Positions 12,104-21,959 of a stretch of 64,000 nt of DNA are shown here, in pieces. This stretch comes from Pseudomonas aegrilactucae. GTDB taxonomy: Bacteria; Pseudomonadota; Gammaproteobacteria; Pseudomonadales; Pseudomonadaceae. Position 1 is the stretch's first letter. Each line of letters opens with the position of its first letter. Where the stretch lies: the NCBI RefSeq assembly GCF_019168305.1, contig NZ_JAHTBI010000001.1, positions 1 to 64,000 of the forward strand. The letters run 5' to 3'. Below the pieces are notes generated by a model. That model saw only the letters and a program-made list of their open reading frames with translations, was not told the origin of the DNA and ran no database searches. The translations under genes and the position numbers were made by a program.

Positions 12104-14154
12104 GTGCTCAAGATTTCCTGGTTGAACTGGGCACCGAAGAGCTGCCACCCAAGGCCCTGAATACCCTGGCCGAAGCCTTCCTGGCCGGCATCGACAAGGG
12201 CCTGCAGGCGGCCGGCCTGAGCTTCGAAAGCAAGACCGTGTACGCCGCGCCGCGTCGCCTGGCCGTGCTGATCACCGCCCTGGCTACCCAGCAGCCGGAC
12301 CGCAGCGTCAACCTTGACGGCCCGCCACGCCAGGCCGCCTTCGACGCTGATGGCAACCCGACCCAGGCCGCCCTGGGCTTCGCCAAGAAATGCGGTGTGG
12401 ACCTCAGCGAAATCGACCAGAGCGGACCCAAGCTGCGCTACAGCCAGAGCATCGCCGGCAAGCCGACCGCCAGCCTGCTGCCGACCATCGTCGAAGACTC
12501 GCTCAACGACCTGCCGATCCCCAAGCGCATGCGCTGGGGTGCCCGCAAGGAAGAGTTCGTGCGCCCGACCCAGTGGCTGGTGATGCTGCTCGGTGACCAG
12601 GTCATCGACTGCACCCTTCTCGCCCAGAAGGCCGGTCGCGATTCGCGTGGCCATCGCTTCCATCACCCCGAAGCGGTGCGTATCACCTCGCCGGCCAACT
12701 ACCTGTCCGACCTGCGCGCCGCCTATGTGCTGGCCGATGCCAACGAGCGCCGCGCGCTGATCAGCAAGCGCACCGCGGAGCTGGCCACCCTGCAGGAAGG
12801 CACCGCGATCGTGCCGCCGGCCCTGCTCGACGAAGTGACTGCGCTGGTCGAATGGCCGGTGCCGCTGGTGTGCTCGTTCGAGGAGCGTTTCCTAGACGTG
12901 CCGCAGGAAGCCCTGATCACCACCATGCAGGACAACCAGAAGTACTTCTGCCTGCTGGACGTGGACGGCAAGCTGCTGCCGCGCTTCATCACCGTGGCCA
13001 ACATCGAGAGCCGCGATCCGAAACAGATCATCGAAGGCAACGAGAAGGTCGTGCGCCCGCGCCTGACCGACGCCGAGTTCTTCTTCAAGCAGGACAAGAA
13101 GCAGAAGCTCGAAAGCTTCAACGAGCGCCTGCAGAACGTAGTGTTCCAGGCGCAGTTGGGCAGCGTGTTCGACAAGGCCGAGCGCGTGGCCAAGCTGGCC
13201 GCCTTCATTGCCCAGCGTATCGGTGGCGACGCCCAGCGCGCCGCACGTGCCGGCCTGCTGTCCAAGTGCGACCTGGCCACCGAGATGGTCGGCGAGTTCC
13301 CTGAGATGCAGGGTGTCGCCGGTTACTACTACGCCCTCAACGACGGTGAAGCCCAAGACGTCGCGCTGGCCCTGAACGAGCAGTACATGCCGCGCGGTGC
13401 CGGTGCCGAACTGCCGTCGACCCTGACCGGTGCGGCCGTGGCCATCGCCGACAAGCTCGACACCCTGGTCGGCATCTTCGGCATCGGCATGCTGCCCACC
13501 GGCAGCAAGGACCCGTATGCGCTGCGTCGCGCCGCCCTGGGCGTGCTGCGCATCCTGATCGAGAAGCAGCTGGACCTGGACCTGAACGAGGCGGTGAGCT
13601 TCGCCGTTGCCCAGTTCGGCGCCAAGGTCAAGGCTGCCGGCCTGAGCGAGCAGGTGCTGGAATTCGTCTTCGACCGCCTGCGTGCGCGCTATGAAGACGA
13701 AGGCATCGATGTCGCCACCTACCTCTCGGTACGTGCCCTCAAGCCGGGTTCGGCACTCGACTTCGACCAGCGTGTACAGGCCGTGCAGGCCTTCCGCAAG
13801 CTGCCCGAAGCCGCTGCCCTGGCCGCGGTGAACAAGCGCGTGTCGAACCTGCTGAGCAAGGCCGAAGGTGCCGTGGCCAGCACCGTTGAGCCCAAGTACT
13901 TCGACAACGCCAACGAGTTCTCGCTGTACTCGGCCATCCAGCAGGCCGACCAGGCCGTGCAACCGATGGCTGCTGCCCGTCAGTACAGCGAGTCGCTGGC
14001 ACGCCTGGCCGCGCTGCGCGAGCCGGTGGACGCGTTCTTCGAAGCGGTGATGGTGAATGCCGAAGACGCCAACGTGCGTGCCAACCGTTATGCCCTGCTC
14101 AGCCGCCTGCGCGGTCTGTTCCTGGGCGTGGCCGACATCTCGCTGCTGGGGTAA
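12100..14154 (+). CDS. glyS: Glycine-tRNA ligase beta subunit
   Basis: GlyS supplies tRNA recognition and an HD-like domain to the glycyl-tRNA synthetase. It has 684 residues, near the usual length. It begins [15 protein letters not shown] after the initiator region and contains [18 protein letters not shown] and [16 protein letters not shown]. It is translationally coupled to glyQ (ATGA) and is followed three bases later by gmhB. Confidence 0.97.
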   Translation: MSAQDFLVELGTEELPPKALNTLAEAFLAGIDKGLQAAGLSFESKTVYAAPRRLAVLITALATQQPDRSVNLDGPPRQAAFDADGNPTQAALGFAKKCGVDLSEIDQSGPKLRYSQSIAGKPTASLLPTIVEDSLNDLPIPKRMRWGARKEEFVRPTQWLVMLLGDQVIDCTLLAQKAGRDSRGHRFHHPEAVRITSPANYLSDLRAAYVLADANERRALISKRTAELATLQEGTAIVPPALLDEVTALVEWPVPLVCSFEERFLDVPQEALITTMQDNQKYFCLLDVDGKLLPRFITVANIESRDPKQIIEGNEKVVRPRLTDAEFFFKQDKKQKLESFNERLQNVVFQAQLGSVFDKAERVAKLAAFIAQRIGGDAQRAARAGLLSKCDLATEMVGEFPEMQGVAGYYYALNDGEAQDVALALNEQYMPRGAGAELPSTLTGAAVAIADKLDTLVGIFGIGMLPTGSKDPYALRRAALGVLRILIEKQLDLDLNEAVSFAVAQFGAKVKAAGLSEQVLEFVFDRLRARYEDEGIDVATYLSVRALKPGSALDFDQRVQAVQAFRKLPEAAALAAVNKRVSNLLSKAEGAVASTVEPKYFDNANEFSLYSAIQQADQAVQPMAAARQYSESLARLAALREPVDAFFEAVMVNAEDANVRANRYALLSRLRGLFLGVADISLLG

Positions 14155-14157
14155 TCC

Positions 14158-14700
14158 GTGAAGCTGCTGATTCTCGATCGGGACGGGGTGATCAACCAGG
14201 ACTCCGACGCCTACATCAAGTCGCTGGACGAGTGGATTCCCATCCCGGGTTCGATCGAGGCCATCGCGCAGTTGAGCAAGGCCGGCTGGACGGTGGCAGT
14301 CGCCACCAACCAGTCGGGCATCGCCCGCGGTTACTACAGCCTGGCCACCCTCGACGCCATGCATGCGCGCCTGCGCACGCTGGTGGCCGAGCAGGGTGGC
14401 GAGGTGGGCTTGATCGTCTACTGCCCGCACGGCCCGGACGAAGGCTGCGCCTGTCGCAAGCCCAAGCCGGGCATGCTGCATGCCATCGCCAACCATTACG
14501 CGGTCGATCTGGCCGGCGTGTGGTTCGTGGGTGACAGCAAGGGTGACCTGCAAGCCGCGCGCACCGTCGATGCACAACCGGTTTTGGTAAAGACCGGCAA
14601 GGGTGAACAGACCCTGAGCAAAGGCGTGCCCGAGGCAACGCTGATTTTCGATGACCTGGCGTCCATCGCCAGTGCACTTATCCACAAACAGGCGGGTTAG
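14158..14700 (+). CDS. gmhB: D-glycero-beta-D-manno-heptose 1,7-bisphosphate 7-phosphatase
   Basis: GmhB is a HAD-family phosphatase in ADP-heptose synthesis for the LPS inner core. The 180-residue protein shows HAD motif I LDRDGVIN near the N-terminus, ATNQSGIARGYY, the zinc-binding CPHGPDEGCACRKPKPGM and motif IV FVGDSKGDL. It starts at GTG (14158), three bases after the glyS stop. A perfect DnaA box lies near its end (14678-14686). Confidence 0.94.
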   Translation: MKLLILDRDGVINQDSDAYIKSLDEWIPIPGSIEAIAQLSKAGWTVAVATNQSGIARGYYSLATLDAMHARLRTLVAEQGGEVGLIVYCPHGPDEGCACRKPKPGMLHAIANHYAVDLAGVWFVGDSKGDLQAARTVDAQPVLVKTGKGEQTLSKGVPEATLIFDDLASIASALIHKQAG

Positions 14701-14721
14701 CCCGCAACGGTACATGCCGCT

Positions 14722-15492
14722 ATGTCGATCCTGCAGGCGATCAGAATTTTTCTTTTTTACCTGCTGCTGGGTACCAGCTCGTTGCTGTGGTGCACCCTGA
14801 GCTTTTTTATCGCGCCGTTCTTGCCGTTCCGCGCACGCTATCGCTTCATCAACGTGTACTGGTGCCGCTTCGCGCTGGTGCTGGTACGGGTGTTTCTGAA
14901 CATCCGGGTGAAGATTACCGGGGCTGAAAACATCCCGGCGCAACCCTGTGTGATCCTGTCAAATCACCAGAGCACCTGGGAGACGTTCTTTCTCTCCGCC
15001 TATTTCCAGCCCTTGAGCCAGGTGCTCAAGCGCGAGTTGCTGTTCGTGCCGTTCTTCGGCTGGGCCATGGCCATGCTGCGGCCGATCGCCATCGACCGCG
15101 ACAACCCCAAGGCCGCCCTCAAGCAGGTGGCCGCCGAAGGCGACAAGCTGCTCAAGGACGGCGTATGGGTACTGATCTTCCCTGAGGGCACCCGCGTGCC
15201 GTTCGGCCAGATCGGCAAGTTCTCCCGCGGCGGTACTGCCCTGGCGGTGAACGCCAACCTGCCGGTGCTGCCGATTGCACACAACGCCGGCAAGTACTGG
15301 CCCAAGGAAGGCTGGGGCAAGCGCGCAGGCACCATCGAGGTGGTGATTGGCGAACCGATGTACGCCGAAGGCACCGGCCCGCGTGCGATCGCAGCGCTCA
15401 ACGAGCGGGCCGCGGCCTGGAACGAGCAGACCCAGCGCGACCTCGGTTCACTGCCGGCACAAGCGCCGAATGACGCGCAGCCAGTAGCCTGA
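14722..15492 (+). CDS. 1-acyl-sn-glycerol-3-phosphate acyltransferase (PlsC family)
   Basis: This enzyme acylates lysophosphatidic acid to phosphatidic acid at the inner membrane. The 256-residue protein has a hydrophobic N-terminus (about 5-40), an HX4E-type motif in NHQSTWE, a conserved IAIDRDN block and FPEGTR. Pseudomonas carry more than one PlsC paralogue, so the exact physiological share is unknown. The neighbours gmhB-plsC precede gyrB in other Pseudomonas; here an 8.5-kb accessory block intervenes. Confidence 0.9.
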   Translation: MSILQAIRIFLFYLLLGTSSLLWCTLSFFIAPFLPFRARYRFINVYWCRFALVLVRVFLNIRVKITGAENIPAQPCVILSNHQSTWETFFLSAYFQPLSQVLKRELLFVPFFGWAMAMLRPIAIDRDNPKAALKQVAAEGDKLLKDGVWVLIFPEGTRVPFGQIGKFSRGGTALAVNANLPVLPIAHNAGKYWPKEGWGKRAGTIEVVIGEPMYAEGTGPRAIAALNERAAAWNEQTQRDLGSLPAQAPNDAQPVA

Positions 15493-15621
15493 TCGATCTG
15501 TGGATAACCTGTGTGCAGTATTTGGATTTCTTTCATAGAAATCATCTAAGTTGATGATTTAAATACTTATTTCTCTGTATGACTGTTTCATGAAAATCGT
15601 GCATAAGTTTTTTCGCGCGAT

Positions 15622-15651
15622 AAAAAAACCGGCTTTTAAGCCGGTTTTTTT
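15622..15651. terminator. Intrinsic terminator after the plsC-family gene
   Basis: An A-run, the stem AACCGGCTT/AAGCCGGTT with a short loop, and a T-run make a symmetric rho-independent terminator usable from both strands. It lies between plsC and the REP doublet. Confidence 0.9.
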
Positions 15652-15670
15652 GTGGATTGTTTTCGGGCCC

Positions 15671-15753
15671 CTTCGCTGGCAAGCCAGCTCCCACAGGTAC
15701 CGCGCAATGTTGAGATTACCCGTAACCCTGTGGGAGCTGGCTTGCCAGCGAAA
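15671..15753. repeat. Inverted REP doublet between plsC and the MHS transporter
   Basis: The arms at 15671-15697 and 15727-15753 are inverted copies of the same REP arm as at 2982 and 9500, with a 29-bp unrelated spacer. It lies at the 3' ends of two convergent genes. Confidence 0.9.
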
Positions 15754-15765
15754 GGGCCGGCAGCC

Positions 15766-17388
15766 TCACACCTTGTCCAGGTCCACCTTGTTGGTTTCTT
15801 TCAGGCAGAAGATCCCCACCACCAGGCTCACCCCGGTGATCAGCACCGGGTACCACAGCCCATAGAAGATATCCCCGGTGTACACCACCAGCGCGAACGA
15901 CACCGTCGGCAGGAAGCCACCGAACCAGCCGTTGCCGATGTGGTAGGGCAGCGACATCGAGGTATAGCGGATGCGGGTCGGGAACAGCTCGACCATCACT
16001 GCCGCCAGCGGCCCATAGGTCATGGTCGCAATCAGGATCATCGCCACGATCAGCAGCACCACCATTGGCTGGTTCACGCTGGCCGGGTCTGCCTTGGCCG
16101 GGTAGCCCGCCTTCTCGATGGCCGCACGCATCGCCGCTTCGTCGAAGCCGTCGATGCGCTGCTCACCGATGCTCACCACCACTTCGGTACCGGCAGGCAC
16201 CGCCTGCGAGCTGTACGGCAGGCCCTGCTTGACCAGGAACGTCTTGACCTTGTCGCAGGTGCTGTCGAAACGCGCCTTGCCCACCGGGTCGAACTGGAAG
16301 GTGCAACCCTGCGGGTCGGCCATCACCACGATCGGGGCCTGGCGGCTGGCGGCGTCGATCTGCGGGTTGGCGTAATGGCTCAGCGCCTTGAACAACGGGA
16401 AGTACAGCACGGTGGCCAGCAACAGGCCCAGCATCAGGATCGGCTTGCGCCCGATCCGGTCCGACAGCCAGCCGAAGAACACGAAGAACGGCGCCCCGAT
16501 CACCACACTGATGATCAGCAGGGTATTGGCCTGGGCCGGGTCCATCTTGAGCATCTGGGTCATGAAGAACAGCACGTAGAACTGCGCGGTGTAGAAGGTC
16601 ACTGCCTGGCCGGCATTGATGCTGAACAGCGCGGTGAGCACGATCTTGAGGTTGGCCCACGAGCCGAACGACTCACGGATCGGCGCCTTGCTGGTCTTGC
16701 CCTGGGCTTTCATTTTCACGAAGGCCGGCGACTCGTGCATGCTCATGCGGATCCAGGTGGAAATGCCCAGCAGCACGATCGACAGCAGGAACGGCAGGCG
16801 CCAGCCCCAGACTTCGAACTGGTCGCCACTGATGTAGCGGCTGCCCAGTACCACCAGCAGCGACAGCAGCAGACCAAGGGTGGCGGTGGACTGGATGAAA
16901 CCGGTATGGAAGCCGCGCTTGCCCGGTGGTGCGTGCTCGGCCACGTAGGTGGCCGCGCCACCGTACTCGCCGCCCAGCGCCAAGCCCTGGAGCATGCGCA
17001 GCACCACCAGGATGATCGGTGCGGCGATGCCGATGCTGGCATAGTTGGGCAGCAGGCCCACGGCAAAGGTCGACAGGCCCATCAGCACGATGGTCACCAG
17101 GAAAGTGTACTTGCGCCCGATCATGTCGCCCAGGCGGCCGAACACCAGTGCGCCGAAGGGGCGCACCAGGAACCCGGCGGAAAACGCCATCAGCGCAAAG
17201 ATGAACGCCGTGGTGTCGTTGACCCCGGCGAAGAACTGCTTGCTGATGACGACCGCCAGCGCCCCATAGAGAAAAAAGTCATACCACTCGAAAACCGTCC
17301 CGAGGGATGACGCGAAAATGATCTTGCGTTCTTCCCGGCGGCTGTTCGCCCCCGCTGCAGCGCCCTGCTCCTGAATGGTGTCCGACAT
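15766..17388 (-). CDS. MFS transporter, metabolite:H+ symporter (MHS) family
   Basis: This 540-residue inner-membrane transporter belongs to the proline/betaine/alpha-ketoglutarate symporter group. It shows SSLGTVFEWYDFFLYG at the first membrane segment, RPFGALVFGRLGDMIGRK (MFS motif A) and GGEYGGAATYVAEHAPP. Unlike shorter family members it has a hydrophilic insert of about 95 residues (roughly 345-440, with two cysteines) between late membrane segments. It lies downstream of the GMC oxidoreductase on the same strand, so it may import that enzyme's substrate; this is inference. Confidence 0.88.
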   Translation of the reverse strand: MSDTIQEQGAAAGANSRREERKIIFASSLGTVFEWYDFFLYGALAVVISKQFFAGVNDTTAFIFALMAFSAGFLVRPFGALVFGRLGDMIGRKYTFLVTIVLMGLSTFAVGLLPNYASIGIAAPIILVVLRMLQGLALGGEYGGAATYVAEHAPPGKRGFHTGFIQSTATLGLLLSLLVVLGSRYISGDQFEVWGWRLPFLLSIVLLGISTWIRMSMHESPAFVKMKAQGKTSKAPIRESFGSWANLKIVLTALFSINAGQAVTFYTAQFYVLFFMTQMLKMDPAQANTLLIISVVIGAPFFVFFGWLSDRIGRKPILMLGLLLATVLYFPLFKALSHYANPQIDAASRQAPIVVMADPQGCTFQFDPVGKARFDSTCDKVKTFLVKQGLPYSSQAVPAGTEVVVSIGEQRIDGFDEAAMRAAIEKAGYPAKADPASVNQPMVVLLIVAMILIATMTYGPLAAVMVELFPTRIRYTSMSLPYHIGNGWFGGFLPTVSFALVVYTGDIFYGLWYPVLITGVSLVVGIFCLKETNKVDLDKV

Positions 17389-17484
17389 CGTGCTGTCCTC
17401 GGCCCCATCGGGGCACAGTGATTATTGTTGTTGTCCACTGTCGACGCCGGCTGACTGCTGCCGACGTCACTTGCCACGCCGCCC

Positions 17485-19134
17485 TCAGGGCGTCGCTAAC
17501 GCGGTCTTGCCACTGCTGTTGCTGGCTGCCGATGCAGCCTGAAGGATCAATTGCGCGGCCTTTTCGCCGATCATCAAGGTGGGTGAGCAGGTATTGCCGG
17601 AGGTGATCTGCGGCATGATCGAGGCGTCGGCAATGCGCAGCCCGGGCACGCCGTGTACGCGCAGTTGCGCATCTACCACGTCCAGCGGCCCGTTGCCCAT
17701 GCGGCAGGTACCCACGGGGTGAAAGATGGTGGTACCGATCTGGCCGGCGGCCTCGCGCAGCTGCGCTTCGCTGTCCAGCGCCGCACCGGGCAGGTACTCC
17801 ACCGGGGCGAAGGCGGCGAGGGCAGGGGCCTGCACGATCTTGCGAGTGATGCGGATGGCTTGTGCGGCCACACGCAGGTCTTCGGGATCGCTCAGGTAGT
17901 TTGGGTCTATCAGCGGTGCGTCCGCCGGGTTGGCCGAGCGGATATCCACACGCCCGCGGCTCAACGGGCGCAGGTTGCACACCGAGGCGGTGAACGCCGA
18001 AAAGCGATGCAGCGGCTCACCGAAACGGTCCAGCGACAGCGGCTGCACGTGGTATTGCAGGTTGGGGCTGGGCTGCTCGGGGTGCGAGCGCACGAACGCG
18101 CCCAACTGGCTCGGCGCCATGGCCAGCGGGCCGCTGCGGTCGTACAGATAGCGCAGGCCCATGCCCAACTTGCCCCACGGGCTGTTGGCGACCTGGTTCA
18201 GGGTGCGCACATTGCTCACCTGGTAGATCAGGCGCAGTTGCAAATGGTCCTGCAGGTTGCCGCCCACTCCAGGCAGTTCGTGCAGCACCGGGATGCCGAG
18301 ACGTTCGAGCAGCGGCCGCGGGCCGATGCCCGAGCGTTGCAGTATCCCCGGCGAGCCCACGGCACCTGCGCACAGGATGATTTCGCGGCGTGCGTCAAAG
18401 CGCTGCCCGACGCCCTGCCAGCGCGCTTGAACAGCGCTGGCACGGCCGTTGTCGAGCAGCACCTTGTCGACCTCGACCCCGGTGAGCACGGTCAGGTTGG
18501 GGCGTTTATCCACAGGCCGCAAAAAAGCCTTGGCTGCATTCCAGCGCACACCGCTGCGCTGGTTGACCTGAAAGTATCCACAGCCCTGGTTATCCCCACC
18601 GTTGAAATCGTCGATGCTGGCAATACCGCTCTGCGCGGCTGCCTCGCGAAATGCGTCGAGTATCGCCCACGAATAGCGCTGGCGTTCGACCCGCCATTCG
18701 CCCGCACCGCCATGCAGTTCGCTGGTACCGCCGAAGTGGTTTTCGCTGGCCTTGAACAGCGGCAGTACATCGTTCCACGCCCAGCCCGGATTGCCTTCGC
18801 CTGCCCAAGCGTCGTAGTCACCTGCCTGGCCGCGCATGTAGATCATGCCGTTGATCGAAGAACAGCCGCCCAGCACCTTGCCCCGCGGATAACCCAGGCT
18901 GCGCCCGTTGAGCCCGGGTTGCGCCTCGGTCTTGAAGCACCAGTCAGTACGCGGGTTGCCAATGCAGTAGAGGTAGCCCACCGGGATGTGGATCCAGGGG
19001 TAGTTGTCGCGCCCGCCAGCTTCGAGCAGCAGCACGCGACACGCCGGGTCGGCAGACAGCCGATTGGCCAGGAGACAGCCGGCAGGACCGGCACCGACTA
19101 CCACGTAGTCGTAGGAATGATCGGCTGGTGCCAT
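17485..19134 (-). CDS. GMC-family FAD oxidoreductase (choline dehydrogenase-like)
   Basis: This FAD-dependent alcohol dehydrogenase/oxidase has 549 residues. It has the ADP-binding YDYVVVGAGPAGCLLANRL at residues 8-26, the GMC signature region GYPRGKVLGGCSSINGMIYMRG, and a C-terminal FHPVGTCRMG with the catalytic histidine and MPQITSGNTCSPTLMIGEKAA. The substrate is not set by sequence; BetA-like proteins include aliphatic alcohol dehydrogenases. It is divergent from a LysR regulator and precedes an MHS transporter, which suggests a small catabolic unit. Confidence 0.88.
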   Translation of the reverse strand: MAPADHSYDYVVVGAGPAGCLLANRLSADPACRVLLLEAGGRDNYPWIHIPVGYLYCIGNPRTDWCFKTEAQPGLNGRSLGYPRGKVLGGCSSINGMIYMRGQAGDYDAWAGEGNPGWAWNDVLPLFKASENHFGGTSELHGGAGEWRVERQRYSWAILDAFREAAAQSGIASIDDFNGGDNQGCGYFQVNQRSGVRWNAAKAFLRPVDKRPNLTVLTGVEVDKVLLDNGRASAVQARWQGVGQRFDARREIILCAGAVGSPGILQRSGIGPRPLLERLGIPVLHELPGVGGNLQDHLQLRLIYQVSNVRTLNQVANSPWGKLGMGLRYLYDRSGPLAMAPSQLGAFVRSHPEQPSPNLQYHVQPLSLDRFGEPLHRFSAFTASVCNLRPLSRGRVDIRSANPADAPLIDPNYLSDPEDLRVAAQAIRITRKIVQAPALAAFAPVEYLPGAALDSEAQLREAAGQIGTTIFHPVGTCRMGNGPLDVVDAQLRVHGVPGLRIADASIMPQITSGNTCSPTLMIGEKAAQLILQAASAASNSSGKTALATP

Positions 19135-19270
19135 GAAGACCTCGCGCCTGATTTTTATTCTTGTCGCGGCCAGTGTTATTGATTATTTTCGAGTTGAAAA
19201 CGTTAGATTTCACGCAACTGCTGTGCGTTTTAGAACAACGCGGGTGAGCCTCTGATTCACAAGGAAAAGC

Positions 19271-20158
19271 ATGTTCGACTGGAATGATCTGCGGTTTTTT
19301 CTCGAGTTGCAGCGCAGCGGCCGCCTGCTGACCGCCGCCAAGCGCCTCAACACCACCCACAGCACCGTGGCCCGGCATATCGAAAGCATCGAGAGCAGCC
19401 TGGGCACCGCGCTGTTCGTGCAGCATGCTCAAGGCTATGAGCTGACGCCCTCCGGCCAGGCACTGCTCAAGCATGCCGAGGCGATGGAAAACGTCGCCTT
19501 GCTCGCCCAGGAGGAAATCACCCAGGCCATCACGCCGCTGGGCAAGATCCGCCTGGGGGTGACCGAAGGCATCGGCATCATGTTCTTCACCCCGCGCATG
19601 GGCGGCCTGTTCGAACGCTATCCGGGACTGGAGGTGGAACTGGTGGCGGTGCCCCGGTTTGTCAGCATCATCAACCGCGAGGCGGAGATCAGCATTCATC
19701 TGGAACGCCCGCATGCCGACCTGTTGATAACCCGCAAGCTGACCGACTATCGCCTGGCGCTGTACGCCAGCCCTGCGTACCTGGCCCGCGCCGCGCCACT
19801 GGAAAGCCGCGAGGACCTGGCCCGGCACAGCTGGATCGGCTATGTCGACGACTTGCTGTTCAGCCAGGAGCTGCTGTTTCTCAACAGCTTCTGCCGCTCG
19901 CCCAACGTGGTGTTTCGCAGCACCAGCGTGATTGCCCAGCAGCACGCCGCACGCGCCGGGCTGGGCATTGCGGTGCTGCCCAACTACATGGCGCGCCACG
20001 ACCCGCAACTGGTCAGGGTGGTACCCAGCGAAACCATCCAGCGCAGTTACTGGATCAGCACGCGCCGCGAACTGCACAAGTCGGTGCGCTTGCGTGTGGT
20101 ATGGGACTATCTGCTGGCGCTGTGCGCCGATGAGCAGGATGCCCTGCTCGCCGAATGA
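19271..20158 (+). CDS. LysR-family transcriptional regulator
   Basis: This 295-residue regulator has an N-terminal winged helix-turn-helix (FDWNDLRFFLELQRSGRLL, then AAKRLNTTHSTVARHIESIE) and a C-terminal periplasmic-binding-like effector domain. It diverges from the GMC oxidoreductase across a 136-bp AT-rich gap, the normal position for a LysR protein that controls its divergent neighbour. Target and inducer are unknown. It ends 6 bp from the convergent TauE-family gene. Confidence 0.92.
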   Translation: MFDWNDLRFFLELQRSGRLLTAAKRLNTTHSTVARHIESIESSLGTALFVQHAQGYELTPSGQALLKHAEAMENVALLAQEEITQAITPLGKIRLGVTEGIGIMFFTPRMGGLFERYPGLEVELVAVPRFVSIINREAEISIHLERPHADLLITRKLTDYRLALYASPAYLARAAPLESREDLARHSWIGYVDDLLFSQELLFLNSFCRSPNVVFRSTSVIAQQHAARAGLGIAVLPNYMARHDPQLVRVVPSETIQRSYWISTRRELHKSVRLRVVWDYLLALCADEQDALLAE

Positions 20159-20164
20159 CGCGAC

Positions 20165-20983
20165 TTACGCGACCAGGGTGCTGAATGCCAGCAGCAGCGC
20201 AGCGCCAATGCCAACCAGGGCGAACGCCTGTTGCAGGCGCGGGCCGGCCAACCGCTGGGCGAACTGGCGTGCGACCACCAGCCCGGCCACGGCACCTGCG
20301 GCGAACGGCGCACCCACCGCCCAGTGCATCACGCCGCTGAAGCTGGCGCTGAGCACGCTGCCCAGCGACACCAGTGCGATCACCGCCAGCGACGTGGCGA
20401 CGATGCTCCTGGCGTCCAGGTTGGTATAGCGGCCCAGTGCAGGCACGATCACAAAGCCGCCGCCCACGCCGAGCAGGCCCGACAACAGGCCGCTGAGCAC
20501 CCCGGTAAAGGCCAGGGCGCGGGCGCAGGGCAGGGTCCAGCGCAGCCGTCCTTGCACCGGGTTGAGCACACAGGGTTGCAACTGGCGCCCGGCACAGGCT
20601 GGTTCACCGCGCAGTTCACGTCCAGCCTTGCGCAGCATGCGCATGCAGGCATATACCAGCACCACGCTGAAGCCCAGCGCCAGCGGCGCATTGGGCAGAC
20701 GATGGGCCAGCAGCAGGCCGAACGGTGTCGCGCACAGGCCGATCAGGGCCACGAACAGCGCCGCCCGGTAGCGTACCAGGCCCTGGCGCAGGCCCAGCAC
20801 GGCACCGACGCTGGCGGCCAGGCCGACCGCCAGCAAGCCGACAGGCGCTGCCTCGGTCATCGACAGGCCCAGCCCGAACACCAGCAACGGTACGGCGAGT
20901 ATGCCGCCACCAGCACCGGTGAGCGCCAGGATGCTCCCCATGAGGGTACCGAGCAGGGCGCCGATGATTTCAGGTTCAGTCAC
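20165..20983 (-). CDS. TauE/SafE-family membrane permease
   Basis: This 272-residue protein has about eight membrane segments, in the two-half layout of the TauE/SafE (DUF81) family, which exports sulfite or sulfonates in characterised members. Glycine-rich segments such as GTLMGSILALTGAGGG at the N-terminus and LSGLLSGLLGVGGGFVIVP at the centre are the two family repeats. It begins 19 bp after the MBL-fold gene and is probably co-transcribed with it. Confidence 0.88.
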   Translation of the reverse strand: MTEPEIIGALLGTLMGSILALTGAGGGILAVPLLVFGLGLSMTEAAPVGLLAVGLAASVGAVLGLRQGLVRYRAALFVALIGLCATPFGLLLAHRLPNAPLALGFSVVLVYACMRMLRKAGRELRGEPACAGRQLQPCVLNPVQGRLRWTLPCARALAFTGVLSGLLSGLLGVGGGFVIVPALGRYTNLDARSIVATSLAVIALVSLGSVLSASFSGVMHWAVGAPFAAGAVAGLVVARQFAQRLAGPRLQQAFALVGIGAALLLAFSTLVA

Positions 20984-21002
20984 TGTCGTGTCTCAATGCT
21001 GC

Positions 21003-21887
21003 TCACAGCGTGTTCAGGGGAATCTTCAGGTAGCGCACACCATTGGCTTCAGGCTCGGGCAACTGGCCGCTGCGCATGTTCACCTGTACCGAGGGCAGGA
21101 TCAACTGGGGCATGTCGAGGGTGGCGTCACGGGCTTCGCGCATGGCTGCAAAAGCGTCTTCGCTGATGCCGTCATGGACGTGGATATTGCCCGCACGCTG
21201 CTCGGCGACCGTGCTCATGTAGCACAGCTCGCGCCCACCGGGCAGGTAGTCGTGGCACAGGTACAGACGGGTATCGCCGGGCAGCGACAGTATGCGTTGA
21301 ATCGAGCGGTACAGCGTACGTGCGTCAGCGCCAGGGAAATCGCAGCGGGCTGTGCCGTAATCGGGCATGAACAAGGTGTCGCCGACAAAGGCGACACACG
21401 CATCGCCCGCCTCGATTACATACGTCATGCAGGCGGGCGTGTGGCCCGGCGTGTGCAACGCATGCGCCTGCAGCGTACCAATGGCAAACGCGTCGCCGTC
21501 CTCAAGCAGTACATCGAACTGACTGCCATCACGCGCGAACCCCGGCTCGGCATTGAACAGTGCGCCGAAGACCTTTTGCACCTGGGTGATGCGGGCACCG
21601 ATCACGACCTGACCACCCAGGTTGCGCTTGAGGTAATCGGCAGCCGACAGGTGATCGGCGTGCACATGGGTTTCCAGAATCCACTGCACAGCGCCCCCAA
21701 GCTCGCCAACCCGCGCAATCAGCCTGTCGGCAGACGTGGTATTGGTACGACCGGACTTGGGGTCGTACCCAAGCACACTGTCGATCAAGGCACATTGGGC
21801 ACTCTGGCGGTCCATCACCAGATAGCTGAGCGTCGACGTTTCACGGTCGAAGTGTGCCTCTACGTACAGGTTGGCGTTGATGATCAT
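21003..21887 (-). CDS. MBL-fold hydrolase, Blh/persulfide dioxygenase-like
   Basis: This 294-residue metallo-beta-lactamase-fold protein has the metal motif HVHADHL (H74, H76, D78, H79), HTPGHTPAC near 132 and FVGDTLF. It resembles Blh-type proteins, which act in sulfide/persulfide oxidation and are often found with TauE-like permeases, as here. The ATG at 21885-21887 is chosen because GGAG is seven bases upstream; a GTG two codons earlier is possible. Persulfide dioxygenase activity is inferred from family and neighbour only. Confidence 0.85.
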   Translation of the reverse strand: MIINANLYVEAHFDRETSTLSYLVMDRQSAQCALIDSVLGYDPKSGRTNTTSADRLIARVGELGGAVQWILETHVHADHLSAADYLKRNLGGQVVIGARITQVQKVFGALFNAEPGFARDGSQFDVLLEDGDAFAIGTLQAHALHTPGHTPACMTYVIEAGDACVAFVGDTLFMPDYGTARCDFPGADARTLYRSIQRILSLPGDTRLYLCHDYLPGGRELCYMSTVAEQRAGNIHVHDGISEDAFAAMREARDATLDMPQLILPSVQVNMRSGQLPEPEANGVRYLKIPLNTL

Positions 21888-21959
21888 TGACACTCTCCAG
21901 ATGAGTCCGTTGCAACCCGAGGCCCTGCGTAACGCCGATCGAACCGGCGCGTCATACGC

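Noticed and set aside
18578..18598. Further DnaA-like boxes such as TTATCCCCA and GTATCCACA in the GMC oxidoreductase gene
   Set aside because: One mismatch each; counted as near matches only and not used in the perfect-box list.
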